A stretch of 64,000 nt of DNA from Paralvinella palmiformis (GCA_025642065.1 JAODUP010000032.1:988501-1052500), one strand, 5' to 3'; numbered from the stretch's first letter, positions 12,160-25,598 are shown. A program made the numbers and translations. The notes: generated by a model from the letters alone, not told the origin.

Positions 12160-12538
12160 AACAAATGCAAATTCACTGGAGTGGAACAAAGGTATCAACA
12201 GAAAAAGGCTGAGTGGGCAAAAAATGACAAATTGGCACAGCAAATTATATCTGCAAAATATCCTGCTAAACAGAAATACCTTGGCGATAAAGTTAAAGTG
12301 GATGATGAAACATGGAAAACAACAGGATTGATTGAGATGTTCAATGCAGTGAAGACCAAATTTGTTCAAAATGATAAGTTAAAGGAATACCTGTTTGTCA
12401 CTTAGAGAAGCCTCTACTGATAGTTTCTGGGGTATTGGTTCTACCCTACAAAATCCACAGTCTCTTGATGCTGCAATATGGACTGGCAACAATCATCTTG
12501 GTAAGATCCTGATGAGAGTGAGATATGAATTAAAGTAA
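12160..12538 (+). pseudogene. NADAR (YbiA-like) domain remnant
   Basis: The reading frame gives EQRYQQKKAEWAKNDKLAQQ, then AKYPAKQKYLGDKVK, DDETW, then KFVQNDKLKEYL, and, after a one-base frameshift near 12405, EASTDSFWGIG, then AAIWTGNNHLGKILMRVRYE before a stop at 12536-12538. These match in order the NADAR family pattern: EQ-x-YQ-KA, the ATxP-x-KALGR-like loop, ExW, KFxQN-x-x-L-x-x-L, WGxG, then NxLGK-x-LMxVR. NADAR enzymes act on N-glycosidic bonds of riboflavin intermediates or ADP-ribosylated substrates. The N-terminal FSNFxP segment is not visible upstream (an AT tract is there instead). It is intronless and isolated, so a retrocopy, TE cargo or laterally acquired gene are all possible. 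Broken by the frameshift. Confidence 0.75.
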
Positions 12539-12539
12539 A

Positions 12540-13885
12540 ACATTATTATTACTGTCTATGTAAACGTATACCTTTATCTTGATGTCAGTTTAAAACTATT
12601 CTTCCACATGTGTCATTCTAGACAAAGTCCATTGTTTGAATGGGAGTGGAACACTCACTAATTTAATATTAAACAAACCTATATGGATTGTGAAATAGTA
12701 AAACATTTCATGTCCAATAAGGACTGCTGTACTCAGAATATGATTTTTGCAAGACAATGATCAGTTTTATAATAACGAATGGGCTGTAGCTGAAATACTG
12801 AATCATTGCCATAGTACTACTGCCGATGATTTAGAAAGTGGTGATAACGTATATTTGCAACGGCATCCCAACAGTTTAATGCAATCATTCGAATAAGACG
12901 CAGTCTTGGGTACAAATAGCGATTAAGGATTTATGAAACTTCAATACTGTCAAATTTTTGTCCAGTTGTATAGCACTTTTGTTCAATGGCTTCCACAAGA
13001 ACACAAGAAATATGGTGAAAACACAAAAGCCGACTCTTAAAGTTTTAACTGAAGACACTTGTTCAAACGGACCACAATTGTTTTAAATATTTAAATCAGA
13101 TTAACTGTGACGGCTCACGCCTTGTCTTTCTAAAAGAAATATTTGGTTAAGACTTATTTTTACATTCTATAGATGTCGCTGGGCTTGGTCATCTCTTGGG
13201 TTTCTTCATATATGTTGGCAAATTGTTCTTGAGATTTTAATTTAGCTTATTTGGCCTAAATAAAGTATTAAGGGTAAAAATTAGACTGAATTATTGTTGA
13301 TAAATGCTTATAGATTACCGTTATGGTAATATTCGTTATATTTCTCTGACATATTTCGATATATTGAACGTTTTGTCAAAGACATGTGTTGTACTTTGAC
13401 TATCGATATAAATATACACGTGGCATATCTATGTACATTAACATAAATGCTGTATTGAGTTAGATTATTGTGTAGTATTCAAAGCAAAACCTTATGTATC
13501 TTTGTATTTTATATATTTGCAGTTTTAGAAATTCTGTAGACTTGCCAAGTTAAATTAGTTAATAAATCATATTGAAACATTCGATGCCACCTTGTGATTT
13601 AGGCACGTAACGGCTACATTTATCCTTCGTTCATGTTTAGTATGTTCAATATTAAGAAACCAATGTATAATTTAAAAACATTAAGAATGCCATGTTTGCC
13701 TATTTTTAATACTGGTAAAATGGAATCCGTTCTTTTAATTACAATGGATGTCATTTATATAATTAACATCTAGAACATATTAGACAGTCTACTACTTTAC
13801 ACAAATTGTTTTAATTGATTATAAAATGGGCTGGACCCTCATGTACTTGTACCATTTCTAATATGTAGATGTTTCTTAATGTTTA
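12540..13885. other. Stretch without a recognised gene
   Basis: About 1.3 kb of AT-rich DNA. A 42-codon frame ending at about 12895 (NNEWAVAEILNH...) looks like coding residue of an unidentified protein, possibly part of the same insertion as the NADAR remnant. Nothing else is supported. Confidence 0.4.
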
Positions 13886-13886
13886 A

Positions 13887-14065
13887 GGGCGCCCCCATGG
13901 TCTAGCGGTAGCGTGTTGGACCACGGATCACTACAACCCGTGTTCGAATCTCGGCGTGGGCATATCTGAAGGTTGTTTCATCTTCGACTTCGTTTAATTA
14001 CCTTTGGAGGTCGCTCGGCCCATTTAGCGTACCATGTGAACAAAAGTGGCCGTAAAACATCAATC
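13887..14065 (+). mobile_element. tRNA-derived SINE, copy 1
   Basis: Head resembles a tRNA: GCGCCCCCATGGTCTAGCGG carries the A box (TGGTCTAGCGGTAG, 13899-13912) and GTTCGAATCTC (13942-13952) is the B box of a Pol III promoter. The unrelated body includes GGAGGTCGCTCGGCCCATTT and GTGGCCGTAAAACATCAATC, ending in an ATC-rich tail. Copy 2 at 25272-25450 shares head and body. TTAATGTTTAAG before and TTAATGGTTAAT after may be an imperfect target-site duplication. Confidence 0.85.
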
Positions 14066-14069
14066 ATCA

Positions 14070-14790
14070 TCATGATTTTAATGGTTAATCATGCTATCTT
14101 ATGCTCTTTTAGTTAAATTATCAATGTCACCGAATGTAATTATTGATATCGTATATTGTAGATATTCATATACATATTTATGTCGAAATATCACACACTA
14201 GGGCAAGGACCATATCAGGTATATACTCTGTTGTAAACTGAAACAAACGACACAAACCTAGAACTGACAAATGTCTTTATTAGTTATTCAATTCACCGTT
14301 ACCAGGTTAAAATTATGATCCTCGGCTGATAGCACAACACATCACGATCACAGAAACTTAATGACAAATGTGTTAAACCATGTTAACGTTGTGAGTTATA
14401 TAAACTCACACAAAACATAATATTTAGGTTTTATTATCTCTCATCATCCCCAATCTACATAACTGATTATTAGATTTCATTATAAGTATTATAAAACGAA
14501 CATGGACATGGCGGTCTGGTACACAAAAGTGACTGTAAATCATCATAAGCAGCAGGCCAAAGCTTCAAAAATCTTTTAACGGCATTGTTTGTTAATAGCA
14601 GATATCACTGTGGAATCAATAATTCATAGGATGACAAAAATGATGTGGGTGGATGTCATTGTAAATTTTAGAGTTTCAAGGTCATTTTCTAGTCATAAAG
14701 ATCACTAAGGTAAGCTAAGTTTTTTTGTTTAAGTAGTTTATAATTGCAGCTGAAGCACGATTAGTGGCATAATAAATATTTTGAGTAATT
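14070..14790. other. Stretch without a recognised gene
   Basis: AT-rich spacer between the SINE and the antisense pseudogene; no supported feature. Confidence 0.5.
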
Positions 14791-14792
14791 CG

Positions 14793-17650
14793 TCAAAACC
14801 AAATAAGCGAACATTTGAAAATCCAAGATGGCGGCCACTTTTTCGAAGATGGCAACCAGCATATAACTAGGGTACAGTAAAGAGCAAAGTATGATGATAT
14901 CCATTGTCCAGCTGGGTTGCAGTAATCGACTACATCACACCCACATGCTGCAGTGGACTGCATGTTCTTCTTAAAGCAGGAACATCGGGCAATCTTGCAC
15001 ATTGGCTTGCAGTTGCATGCCACTAGTTTGACGCAGGCATCTGATATATGGGGAGTCTGACTGCTGTCAGAGACTCTGCAGCCCTCTTCCAGGCCGTGAT
15101 AGCAACTGAGGGTGGAACATCTATGTGTTCTTTATTTGCTTGCAACAATATATTTGCCTTGTATTTAGCACATATTGCATGAAGATCCAGGCATCTCTAG
15201 TTGGAGGCAACATCTCCAGATCCTTCTTGGCTTTACCAAATAGCTACAGGCTGGCATGGTTGATGGTTGGCTGTTTTGGTGTGCCATATAGGTGACACAA
15301 AACACTTTTCAAGTGCTGGGAGCAAAGAAATGGGTGCTTCTGGAATGTTTTCCAGTAGGACTTCTTCCCATGACCAGTGAAGGCTGAACTAGTGTCACAC
15401 AGCCTGTCAGTGCATGGAAGTTGAATAAGGTGTCCCTCACAGGCTGTGTAAGTCGCAGGACATCTGTGTCTATACAGATGACTAGTACCTGTTCATATCC
15501 TCTGTCAGCTGCTCCATACGCATGCATGGTTAACCTCGTGTCTACTTCTTCGTGTTTTCTTGAAAACGTGTTTGCTCTCTTCTCGTTGATCTTGCATCAG
15601 TAGCATTGATGAATCCACCCCGTCACCATTTCCTATCACTCTGGTTGGTCTTACTCTTTTATCATGATGACATCCGATAAGAACCAGGCAGGATCAGCTT
15701 TGTTTTCATCCAAAGCAATGAAGGTGCTCCATACGTTGTGGGAGCGGGGCATGTGGTCTTTCAATAAACTTGCGAATTGGCTTCTGTTCGCCCACTCTCT
15801 TTGACTGTACCTTGATTGAGACATTCCCTATATAAGCCTTCCCTTTAACACAACTTCAACTCAGGTTATGTGTTCTCCAAAGTAAAGTTTTGCATGTTGC
15901 ATGAACACACCAGCTAGGTAGTTAAAAAGTCTAGCATCCATGAAGCTTTCAAAGGGACTGGATCAGTACATGGCTATCAATCAGCTCATAGGTCTTTATG
16001 TCAGCATCTGGAATATCAGAGGCATGAGATGTCCAGCCATCAAGATGCTGATCAAGTCTGCCTTCGATGTTGTGTTCATCTCTCCTCTGGGGTTTGCTAA
16101 TGATTGTGGGAATGGAGACAGCTCATGATTCGGCACATTCACCACTTCTACTGTTCGACTTGCGCTGACAACATTGTGCAAACGCTGCAGTATCTTCCTG
16201 GTAGCTTTGATTGTTTTCTCTACATTCTGTGTAGTAGACACTTTAACTTTGTATGGGTCAGCAAAAGTCTTTGATTAATGCTTCTTTAGTGCATCATAGA
16301 ACCCTTTGATCCCCCTGGTAGTCGTTCCTCGACATTGGTAATGACTGCCTGTATATCTCTCTCTTGTGTATTTAAATTATCACTGACTACCTCACATGGT
16401 GCAGTGTCTTTTGTTGCCAGGGAAAGCAGAGGTTTGTCCAAAAAACATCTGAGTATGTGTCTCCATCCTATTCTGCTGATTTCATGTGTAACCTGGACAC
16501 ATCAAATAATTGTAGTTGCGTAGCAAGCTTCTTCACATCATCAGCGTCACACCTTGTTCGAGAGGGAAGACTGTCAGAAGGACAGAAAACCGTCTCCTGA
16601 TCGCCATCTTCTAGATTAAAGAGTGACCTGGTTTCTTGTAAATGCTTCATCATTATTCTGATCATGCAACATTAAACTTGTCTCTGGCTTGGTCATTTCT
16701 TTTTATGCCGATCATGCCATCATGCATCTTGCATGGCTTGTTGATCCATTCAGTTGCCTGATCAACAGACTTGGTTGAATCGCCTTTTGGCCCCACATTA
16801 CTACAATGTTTCCATCAAGAAACCCAGCATGGACCTGTGGAGCTATCTTCTGAAGGAATTTCATGCCTGCAAGGTAAACTGGCCCCCATCGTGCATAGTT
16901 TGTGTGGTCATATATTGTGAACCATGGCAGCACCGCAGTGAATGATTCTAGGCGTAGAATCCTGTTGCCACCCTCTCAGTTCTGACGAAGTCCAGCAAGA
17001 TCCCAACCATGCATGCTCGTATAAGCTGACCACAACACGAAGTTTGGATTACCAGAGTGCGCTTGGTCAAACTCCTCTATGGGGGATTCTCCCTCCTTAC
17101 TATGAAGTGCATCTGATATATATATGGTTGATTGCAGTGCAGAGTTTTGCTGTATGGTCAGCGTTGTTGCGTTTCTTAAAACCTTACACACTCTTCGGGC
17201 GATCTCTTCAACTGACACATCATGTTCATAGCCATGTTTAGCCAGCCACGACTAGAACATTGGCCACTTGAGGTGCCAGAGAGCTTCGTATGTAAGTTTA
17301 TGTCCTCTGACAGCACGGTAGTAAGCCTTGCCATCCAGCATAGTCTGGGTGGTGTTGGCTGCATATACAGCTGCCTCATTCCGTAGGTCATCCAGTCCTA
17401 ATCTATCCAAGTGTTGGGCAATGCTTTGGAAGAAGTTGAAGGAGATGTGAAGTCCTCCCATGAGAAAGATGACACTTTCAAACCTGTGATTTGACTAAAC
17501 CAATCCCCCCCATGCTGCAAAGAGGTTGGTCAACGGTAATGATTGTGTGTTTCTGGTCCATGTAGTGTGAAAGACAATTGATCACTGTGGTGAGTGTATC
17601 ATTGTAATCTGCTGGAGAATGGGTAGCATCCATGCGGTTGTTACATGGGG
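14793..17650 (-). pseudogene. Multicopy invertebrate protein family with cysteine-rich CXC-like tail, decayed
   Basis: Minus-strand segments line up in order as one protein split by many frameshifts and stops. N-terminal part (17650-17250): CLSHYMDQKHTITVDQPL, MGGLHISFNFFQSI, VYAANTTQTMLDGKAYYRAV. Middle: the region of EFDQAHSGNPNFVLWSAY (about 17050), then LPWFTIYDHTNYARWGPVYL (about 16900), matching the LPWFFAYDxxNYARY signature of a widespread uncharacterised invertebrate repeat-like family. Later: QVLVICIDTDVL and FHALTGC (15480-15400), a DTD...TGCDT-like core. C-terminus: LVACNCKPMCKIARCSCFKK and AACGCDVVDYC (15020-14910), a tesmin/TSO1-like CXC pattern. Function unknown; the copy number in genomes I recall suggests a transposon-associated protein. 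The 5' end abuts a family A repeat. Confidence 0.6.
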
Positions 17651-17679
17651 GTTAATGACACCGGTCGCTTCCTAGGAAT

Positions 17680-18905
17680 GATAGTTATACATTTAACACA
17701 TTTCTTATATCAGTGTAACCTAATTACTCATAATATGGGAAAAACTCTGTCCGCAGCTTAATACCTATGGAGATGCCTGCCGGAGTAACAAACGACTCCA
17801 GGAGTATAAATCCATCAAGCAGCATTGTATGAATTAATAGGTCGTTTCGCCAGACCACATACGAGGACAACAATATAGATTATACATTATACATAACAAA
17901 GCTAATAAACTCAAACATGTTGTAATAACGACATAACTTTCTTACATTGGTATAATAAGGAATCTGGATGGAAATAGATAAGATGCCTGGCACAGGCAAT
18001 GTGCGTTTTAGGGTACATATAAAGAGGCAACAGGCACAGAGCATCAACATATCTAAACATCCTTCGAAACCTACCTCCATAAATCTAAATACAAGTACAA
18101 CTATACATACATTAATCTAAAAATAAAATGTTCCATACCTCCACATATTAATAGATGTATGCGTATACCTAAGCATGTGTCTGGTCTACTCATCAACATG
18201 TGGGAACCAGCTAATTCGCTTTTCGTACGCGACAAATATGTCACGCCCACAGGAAAGTGGCTACATGCAGGCTACGTACAAAAAAGCGGAAGCACGTAAA
18301 AACATACCATTTGATACCACAGCTCGCAACAAACAACACGTGCGTGTGGTTCAATGGTGACTTGCTACATACATATCATAAACTATTTTGACACCACAGT
18401 TTACATTCAACAATATTTTTTCTGTGGTCCAAAAGAAACCTGTATATAAAACATTTCGACAACTCAGATGCTGACCTCAGCTTTATTCTGGTTTCGAATA
18501 ACTGAATAAATCCTGCCTATATGAACCATGTATATCGATACACGTCCGACTTGACCCTAAGTGAAGGGTTAAGCCTTTTATATACCATCAGCGTGTTAAC
18601 AAGCATTACAGTTTGTTCATAATAAAGAGAATGTACACTAACTCAGTATGGACTCACTGAAGCGATTTAACTAAAATATAAACAAAGTAGCAATACCGCA
18701 CAATGGATTATTACTGCACTAGAACGAAATATCATCTCAAACCTGAGTAAATACTATGATTTACTCGAACCTAACAGCTAACCCTCATACGTTTCCGTTC
18801 ATCACTAAGGGAACGTTCATTCACGCTTAATTTAGCGTCCCTAAGTATATGCAGTTAGGTTTGGTGGGATCTAAATTAAAGCGCCTATCCACTTGATCTA
18901 TTTGG
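17680..18905 (-). repeat. Dispersed repeat family A, longest copy (about 1.2 kb)
   Basis: Shares long segments with 46575-47350 (opposite strand), 7600-8190 and 54180-55640. Landmarks on this strand's complement: GCAGTTAGGTTTGGTGGGAT (18850), ACACTAACTCAGTATGGACT (18633), TTTTCGTACGCGACAAATAT (18221), GGCAATGTGCGTTTTAGGGT (17995), AGTGTAACCTAATTACTCAT (17711). No conserved open frame is shared among copies, so it is probably a noncoding element or LTR-like unit. Confidence 0.75.
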
Positions 18906-18938
18906 CCCATGGTCGAGAACATGTCAATATATCAGTGG

Positions 18939-18965
18939 ATGTGTGTGTGTGTGTGAGGGGTGTAG

Positions 18966-19017
<52 letters not shown>

Positions 19018-19035
19018 GTGTGTGTGCGCGTGCGT
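18939..19035. repeat. (GT)n microsatellite
   Basis: Imperfect GT/GC dinucleotide tract at the outer edge of the family A copy. Confidence 0.95.
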
Positions 19036-19039
19036 GCTG

Positions 19040-20385
19040 ATGTGTTGACATACATAATAAACTGATAATAATTAACAGTTGTTGTCGAACTATTTTATCC
19101 GTTTAGAAAAAAAATCAAACACCAATTCGTTACCAAATTAAGCAGTGTAATCAGCCAGCAGTGTAGTGACCTAACTGTGTAGGAAAACCAAAATTGAGTT
19201 TGGGACTGCCCTACCCCCCCTCCGGAACCTTTCGCTGTTCGCATCCACATTTTCCATGAAAGCCTAACACGTTAGACCCGTCAAAGGCTTCATACATCAG
19301 CATAAAGCGTCTTTTCGCACATGCCCGAACGGACAGTTATGTCTGTGTAGATGAAACCTCTGTTTGTGTCTAAATGAAAACAATCCTTTTTCAATTTAAA
19401 TTTTGGGAATTCATGCACGCCTCTAATTCTGCAGCCACGAACCGAACAACGGGTGCCTGGCGTAGAGAACCGGATTTAAGTGTCAGTAGAAGTCGTACTA
19501 TTGTATTTCCGCAGAGCACCGTGACTTGATCTCAAATCCGGAAGTAGCATCCGTGACCTGCCATCTAGTGGACAATTGGTGCGAACGGAATCCTGTGAAA
19601 TGCGCCTCATCCGTAGTGTATTGCAATGGTATTAAATCTCATAAGATTCCATAGATTCATAGTCTTGTATGGGGGGGGGGGGGTGTCAAAAGAAAGCCTT
19701 CGTTCTGTCACAATTCCTCCAACAATTCAATTAAAGATGTTATTAGACGAAGTAGATATCTAGATAAATTAATTATAAATTTGACATTATTTCGATTGTG
19801 TTTCAAAGCACAATTTCATTTTATAGATATAAATACTCTCGTTGTGCATAACACTCTCTATGTCTGAACTGCCTCACGATAAATGCATATTCTATGTATA
19901 TACAATCTATTAAAATAATAACAAACACACCTGTGTAGATACCCAGCATTATGTTATTATACACAATAATCGAACAAACAGTCATTTATTAATATCTTCA
20001 AAGAAATCGGTAAGTTTCTATTGCTAGTTTGTTTTGATTGCAGTAAAACCTTCATGTACATCCTAATTGTGTCTATATTCAGCATCGAATAATTGATTTA
20101 GCTACGACAGCGAGCAGGTAACTAATGGAATATTTGCGAAATCCGTAAATGCTAAATAAAATGGGTGTAAAATGACTGAAATGTTTTTGTTACTACTATC
20201 TTATAATGATAAGTATGGATACAGTGGGTTAAGAGAACTTCATATAAATTGCTATTATTTTTGTGTGGAAACAACCTCATCAAATAGAAAAGCAAAGTTT
20301 AAATAGGAAACATGAATAATAGGGTTAGTTATAGGGACATTAACTGAAACCACAAACAGATAAACATCTCTAATTACTGGCGATG
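19040..20385. other. Stretch without a recognised gene
   Basis: A less AT-rich patch at 19210-19620 holds CAAATCCGGAAGTAGC (about 19532, ETS-like) and other CpG-containing sequence. A run of about 13 G lies at 19671-19683. No convincing coding frame. Confidence 0.4.
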
Positions 20386-20387
20386 AA

Positions 20388-20893
<506 letters not shown>

Positions 20894-20894
20894 A

Positions 20895-21370
20895 GAAAAA
20901 GATAGACCAGCCAGTTTGCTAGCTGCTCTTCGTGATCTGCGTACGGAAAACAGACATGTTGTAACATGATTGATGGAAGAATCACAAACGTCTAGAAGTA
21001 TCATAGATCAAGTGGCTAAATAAAAACACTTCATAAATCATCGAGGTACCTTAAATCGATCACATTTTTTGCCATCTGCACTGATTAGATAGCAATCAAT
21101 CGATACAGTCAACAGACCGTGTCTCTCACATGACCGAGTACAATATAACGCTTGCTTGCTTGTAGTTCTGGAAGAATCCCCAGGCTGTCGCTTGTTTGGC
21201 ACAGCCTCCCAAATATAACGCTTATTATTAATATTAATGTATACAGCAAAAGCTTTGTAAATGGATTATCCATGGATTTGTCAAAAGTGGTCAGTTTAGG
21301 GAGGTGGTCGCTTTATAGAAATGTCATCGTATGCCAGAAAACAATTGAGTTGTTTTTGGACAATGGTATC

Positions 21371-21445
<75 letters not shown>

Positions 21446-22016
21446 AACACTCACTAGATATGAAGGGGCTCAAATGTGGAATCAGATGACCATATTAAAC
21501 GTGCTATTAATCTAAATGTATTCAGAAGGTGTATTAAGAGATGGAAAGGTCCTATTTGTTCTTGTTTTAATTAAATTTAATGCCATAGTACATTATTAAT
21601 ATTCAATCTATTAATCAAGATTCATTCTTCATTATGTTCATCCGTTATATGTTCTATCATGCATTACATTCGTTCAACCATCAGTCATAATATCATCTTA
21701 TTTATATTCGGTGAATAGCTTTTAGCTAATGTTAGCTGTGTATTTATTAACGAACTGAAATAAAGTTTTATCATTTCTTATCTTATCTTGTACATGTATT
21801 TTAAAAATAAAAATAAAATTATTTTCTCAGTACATTATAAAACAGGATACTGTACAAAAAAGTTGTTATAAAATCAAAGTCCATAACTGTGACTTGTTGA
21901 CATTTGGAGTAGAGACCCCTGACTGTCGCCTATTGGGCACAGCCACCTGGTGTTGACTTCTGTTCTGTCTTTATTGTTGATGGTGGTGTCAATAGGGGTA
22001 TTTCCGGAGAAGTTGT

Positions 22017-22061
<45 letters not shown>

Positions 22062-23385
22062 TCTGGTCGAAATGTTGATTTTCTTATAATCAATGCTGCT
22101 AGGTGATGATCTGGAAGTTTGTAGATGATCGTTTAGTCTTCTTCTGTACATCGGGTATACCTCTCGTATAATGATTTGTCAGTTTATTGGTTCGATGAAT
22201 ATGAAAGGAAAATGTGTTGAAACACTGCTTCAGATGTTGCTGCTATTATAAGACATTATGTTAAAAGTATTATGCGGGTGACAATGATGTAGAGTTGTAG
22301 ACAGCCTGTCTCGCTATTTGTTTCGAAGATCCAGTTTGAGCACACCACAGTTCGCGCCTGCGCACACACACATACATACCTTTCGTTTTAATACAATATT
22401 TTTACAACAAATTAGCTACGTTATAGTCAAGGGCGCTGTTTGTTGGTCCATGAAAAGCCAGTAGCATGTATGGGGAATATTATCAAGAACAAGATGTTGT
22501 ATCTAGCAGTTGTAGCTTTCGCACTTTTGGAATTATTGCAAATATTGGCCTTCTGTAATAATACTAGTGTACAGATAAAAAGGTTTTTAAGTGAAGGAGT
22601 TTAGTCTGGTATTTGCGTACTTCATTTTCGTAATACGTCAGTAGGGGCACTGCCCATTTTAAACGTACATGATATAATAACACACACACACACACGCACA
22701 CACACGCACGCACACCACACATATACTTTTACATTACTCTATACTTCATAATAACAGTTACCAGATGTTCACTTCAAAGGCGAAATGTGATGCGATGCAG
22801 AATGCTGATTAAAGGGCCTGAATGTTTAAATTAGACGCAAACAATGAGGTTCATGATATACAATAGCACAATAATGGTATCTAAGGAATACGGCTGTTAT
22901 CAAGTAATCCTTTCTCCAACCATCACCACATCATTTATGATAATTCGATACCAATTAAATACACGCACTATCCACCATCCCCATAATACTGAGTTCTATA
23001 TAACTTATTGATTTGTAACTAGATATACAATGGGATTATCAGAAATATTCATTCTTAACATGAAATAAGCGTTCCAATAGTTTCATCAAAGTAAAACCAA
23101 AATCTCAGAAACACTGAAATCTTTAGAAATATTCAAGAGTCGTCTCTATTCATTGTTCTAAGCCATACAGAACTTCTTGATAGAAGAATTTCCTATGAGT
23201 ACCAGAAGTTGCTTATATTTGATATCAGCAGAAAAATCATCATATTAATAATTAGATAAAACGTCTTCAAATGATTGTTTAACATCAAGATCAATATGTC
23301 TACAATGAATAACTGTGAATACATACATGCAATATAATACAAATACAGTTTTTGTAGCACTTATACATTAATCACATTAGGTCTC
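20895..23385. other. Stretch with microsatellites but no recognised gene
   Basis: Holds (AT)n at about 21373-21442, (GAT)n at about 22017-22060 and (CA)n at about 22680-22714. A phrase near C(T/C)GTCGC(T/C)T...GGCACAGCC occurs at about 21184-21210 and 21923-21945 and may be a short repeat. No supported coding sequence. Confidence 0.5.
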
Positions 23386-23389
23386 AATT

Positions 23390-24430
23390 TGTTGAATTAG
23401 AAAAAATACATTCTTCACTTTTACCTATTGGATGTGGAGTACTCCAAGGCTCTATTCTTGGACCATTATTAAACCTGATCTATGCAAATGAGATATACAA
23501 TTCATGTAATGGAAATATTGTATCATTTGCTGATGATTCCATCCTATTGATGTCACACTATGATGTGCATCAATTATACTCTAATCCAAACGTGCAAATT
23601 AACAATCTTTTTGATGGTTTTGCGCTAATAAACTGTCATTAAATGCAAAGAAAACTAAATTTATTGTCATCAGGCCTAATCATAGACATAGTGATTTAAC
23701 AGGACTTAATATATACTTTGAAAAAAAAACAATGTTAAAAAGAATAGGTAACGACTGTGAAGAAAACTTGCTAAATTTGGGGGGATTTACATTGACGAAC
23801 ATCTTACATGGAAATAGCATATCGCTCATGTTAACAGAAAAGTGTCGAGATCACTATTTTTTATCAAACAAGTGAAGAACTTGTTACTTAGAGATAGCAT
23901 GCGAACATTGTATTTTGCATTAGTACATTCCCACTATACCTATGGCATACTTGCTAGTAAAACAGTTTTACAGCGCTCCATCGTCCTTCAGAAACGGGCA
24001 TTGCGTATCCTTAATAACGCTACTTATAATGGACACACGGATCCTTTCTTTAAAGCATCTCGAAATTTAAAATTGAATGACTTGTACGAACATTAAGTCT
24101 TGTTGTTTATATTTGATTATATAACTAATAAACTTTCCCAATCATTTGCAAATACTTTCCAAGTCAATCGAGATCATCTTGGTTTACGTCTGACAAGACA
24201 AGTAGGTATGGTACACATTGCTAGATGTCCATTGCAATTCGCAAGAAGGCTACCTCTATATGGATTTCCAGAAATATAGAATAACCAAACGATTGTCGAC
24301 AACTTATCTCGTTCTCAATTTAAATACAAAATTAAAGCCAAATACTTAAATAACTACCAAAGTCAAGTCCGATGTACGAATCTAAGATGCTTAGATTGTT
24401 ATCATATATTATCATAATCACTTGGTTTAT
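23390..24430 (+). pseudogene. Jockey/CR1-group LINE ORF2 C-terminal remnant, copy A
   Basis: RT motifs GVLQGSILGPLL (about 23440) and SFADDSILLMS (about 23523; catalytic ADD intact) are followed by a KLSLNAKKTKF-like segment split by a frameshift. Thumb/C-terminal parts follow: SRSLFFIKQVKN, MRTLYFALVHSHYTYGIL, LQKRALRILNNATYNGHTDP and LKLNDLYEH (23842-24096), then RLTRQVGMVHIARCP (about 24195). Endonuclease and the front of RT are absent, as in 5'-truncated LINEs. The C-terminal part is clearly related to the element ending at 29530. Confidence 0.85.
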
Positions 24431-25180
24431 AATAATGTAAATGTTTGATAAGATAAATGGTTGATATTAATGATAACTCTTATATTTATATTATATCATA
24501 AAGGCGTATCATGTCCTGATTTCGTTTTTTGTGAACTCTAACCGAAACTCGTTATCACCTTTTTTCATTACTATCAATTCCTCAGTCAGTCCTGCCCCCT
24601 TCTCACTATTATGATGATTTCCGACTGTCACGGACACACAGCTGTCCATCATCATCCGGGTCTAATGGGAAGACAGCAATTACGCTACACTGGTCCCCCA
24701 ATTTACATTCTCTTGGCGTTTTATTATTATTGTGTTACATATAATGTTATATATATGTATATACATGTAAATTGGAAATATATTTATTTGTCATTTGTCA
24801 TAACAACTTCGTCCATGGAATAATAACTCAGTCCATTCCAAAAATTAGTCAGTTCAACTGACTGAGACGTCGGTTCAATAGAGTGACATGCAGACAACTT
24901 AAATTATGCTTGCCTAGATACAGGCTTACACCATGGTAATGATTATGATGTTTACATATACTTTATTGTGTTGGACATATAGATTGTTTTTAGTGTGTTT
25001 AATTATGTTCTGTTTATAATGGTAACATTTAAATGGGTAACAGTTAAATGGAGATAGGCTATAGCAATGTCCTTCAGCTGCTGTTTGCAATAAAAATATT
25101 TCGGTAGTTTAGATGTAGTTCGTTCCCCATTAGCATATGCAATATATTACACCAGATCAGCAAGAAATATTATTGTAGTG
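24431..25180. other. Spacer, possibly LINE 3' UTR at its start
   Basis: The first few hundred bases may be the LINE 3' UTR. A short hairpin AGTCAGTTCAACTGACT lies at 24847-24863. No gene seen. Confidence 0.35.
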
Positions 25181-25189
25181 TTTTCAATT

Positions 25190-25190
25190 A

Positions 25191-25268
<78 letters not shown>
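25190..25268. repeat. (AT)n-(GA)n microsatellite
   Basis: About 50 bp AT then about 28 bp GA, directly upstream of SINE copy 2. Confidence 0.95.
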
Positions 25269-25271
<3 letters not shown>

Positions 25272-25274
<3 letters not shown>

Positions 25275-25450
25275 CGCCTCCATGATCTAACTTGTAGTGT
25301 GTTGGATCACAGATTAATACCACCTGAGTTCGAATCTCACCGTGGGCATATCTGAAATCTATTTCATCTTTGACTTCGCTTCATTACCTATCGAGATCGC
25401 TCGGCCCATTTAGCCTTCCATGTGCACAAAAATGGCCGTAAGACATATAA
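25272..25450 (+). mobile_element. tRNA-derived SINE, copy 2
   Basis: Same family as 13887-14065: head GGCGCCTCCATGATCTAACT with a degraded A box, B box GAGTTCGAATCTC (25327-25339), and body with TCGCTCGGCCCATTTAGC and AATGGCCGTAAGACAT. Ends in (AAT)n. About 15-20% diverged from copy 1 by eye. Confidence 0.85.
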
Positions 25451-25598
25451 TATAAATAATAATAATAATAATAATAATGATAATACTAATACCATACCAT
25501 ACCATACCATACCATACCATACCATACCATACCATACCATACCATACCATACCATACTATACTATACTACTACTACTACTACTAATAATAATAATAAT
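25451..25598. repeat. (AAT)n, (ACCAT)n, (ACT)n repeat array
   Basis: The SINE's AAT tail passes into about 15 pentanucleotide ACCAT units (25490-25565) and then ACT/AAT triplets. Confidence 0.95.

Noticed and set aside
13887..13961. A functional tRNA gene
   Set aside because: A and B boxes are present, but the anticodon arm does not fold convincingly, and a SINE body and a second copy follow; it is a SINE head. The same reasoning applies to 56880-56970.
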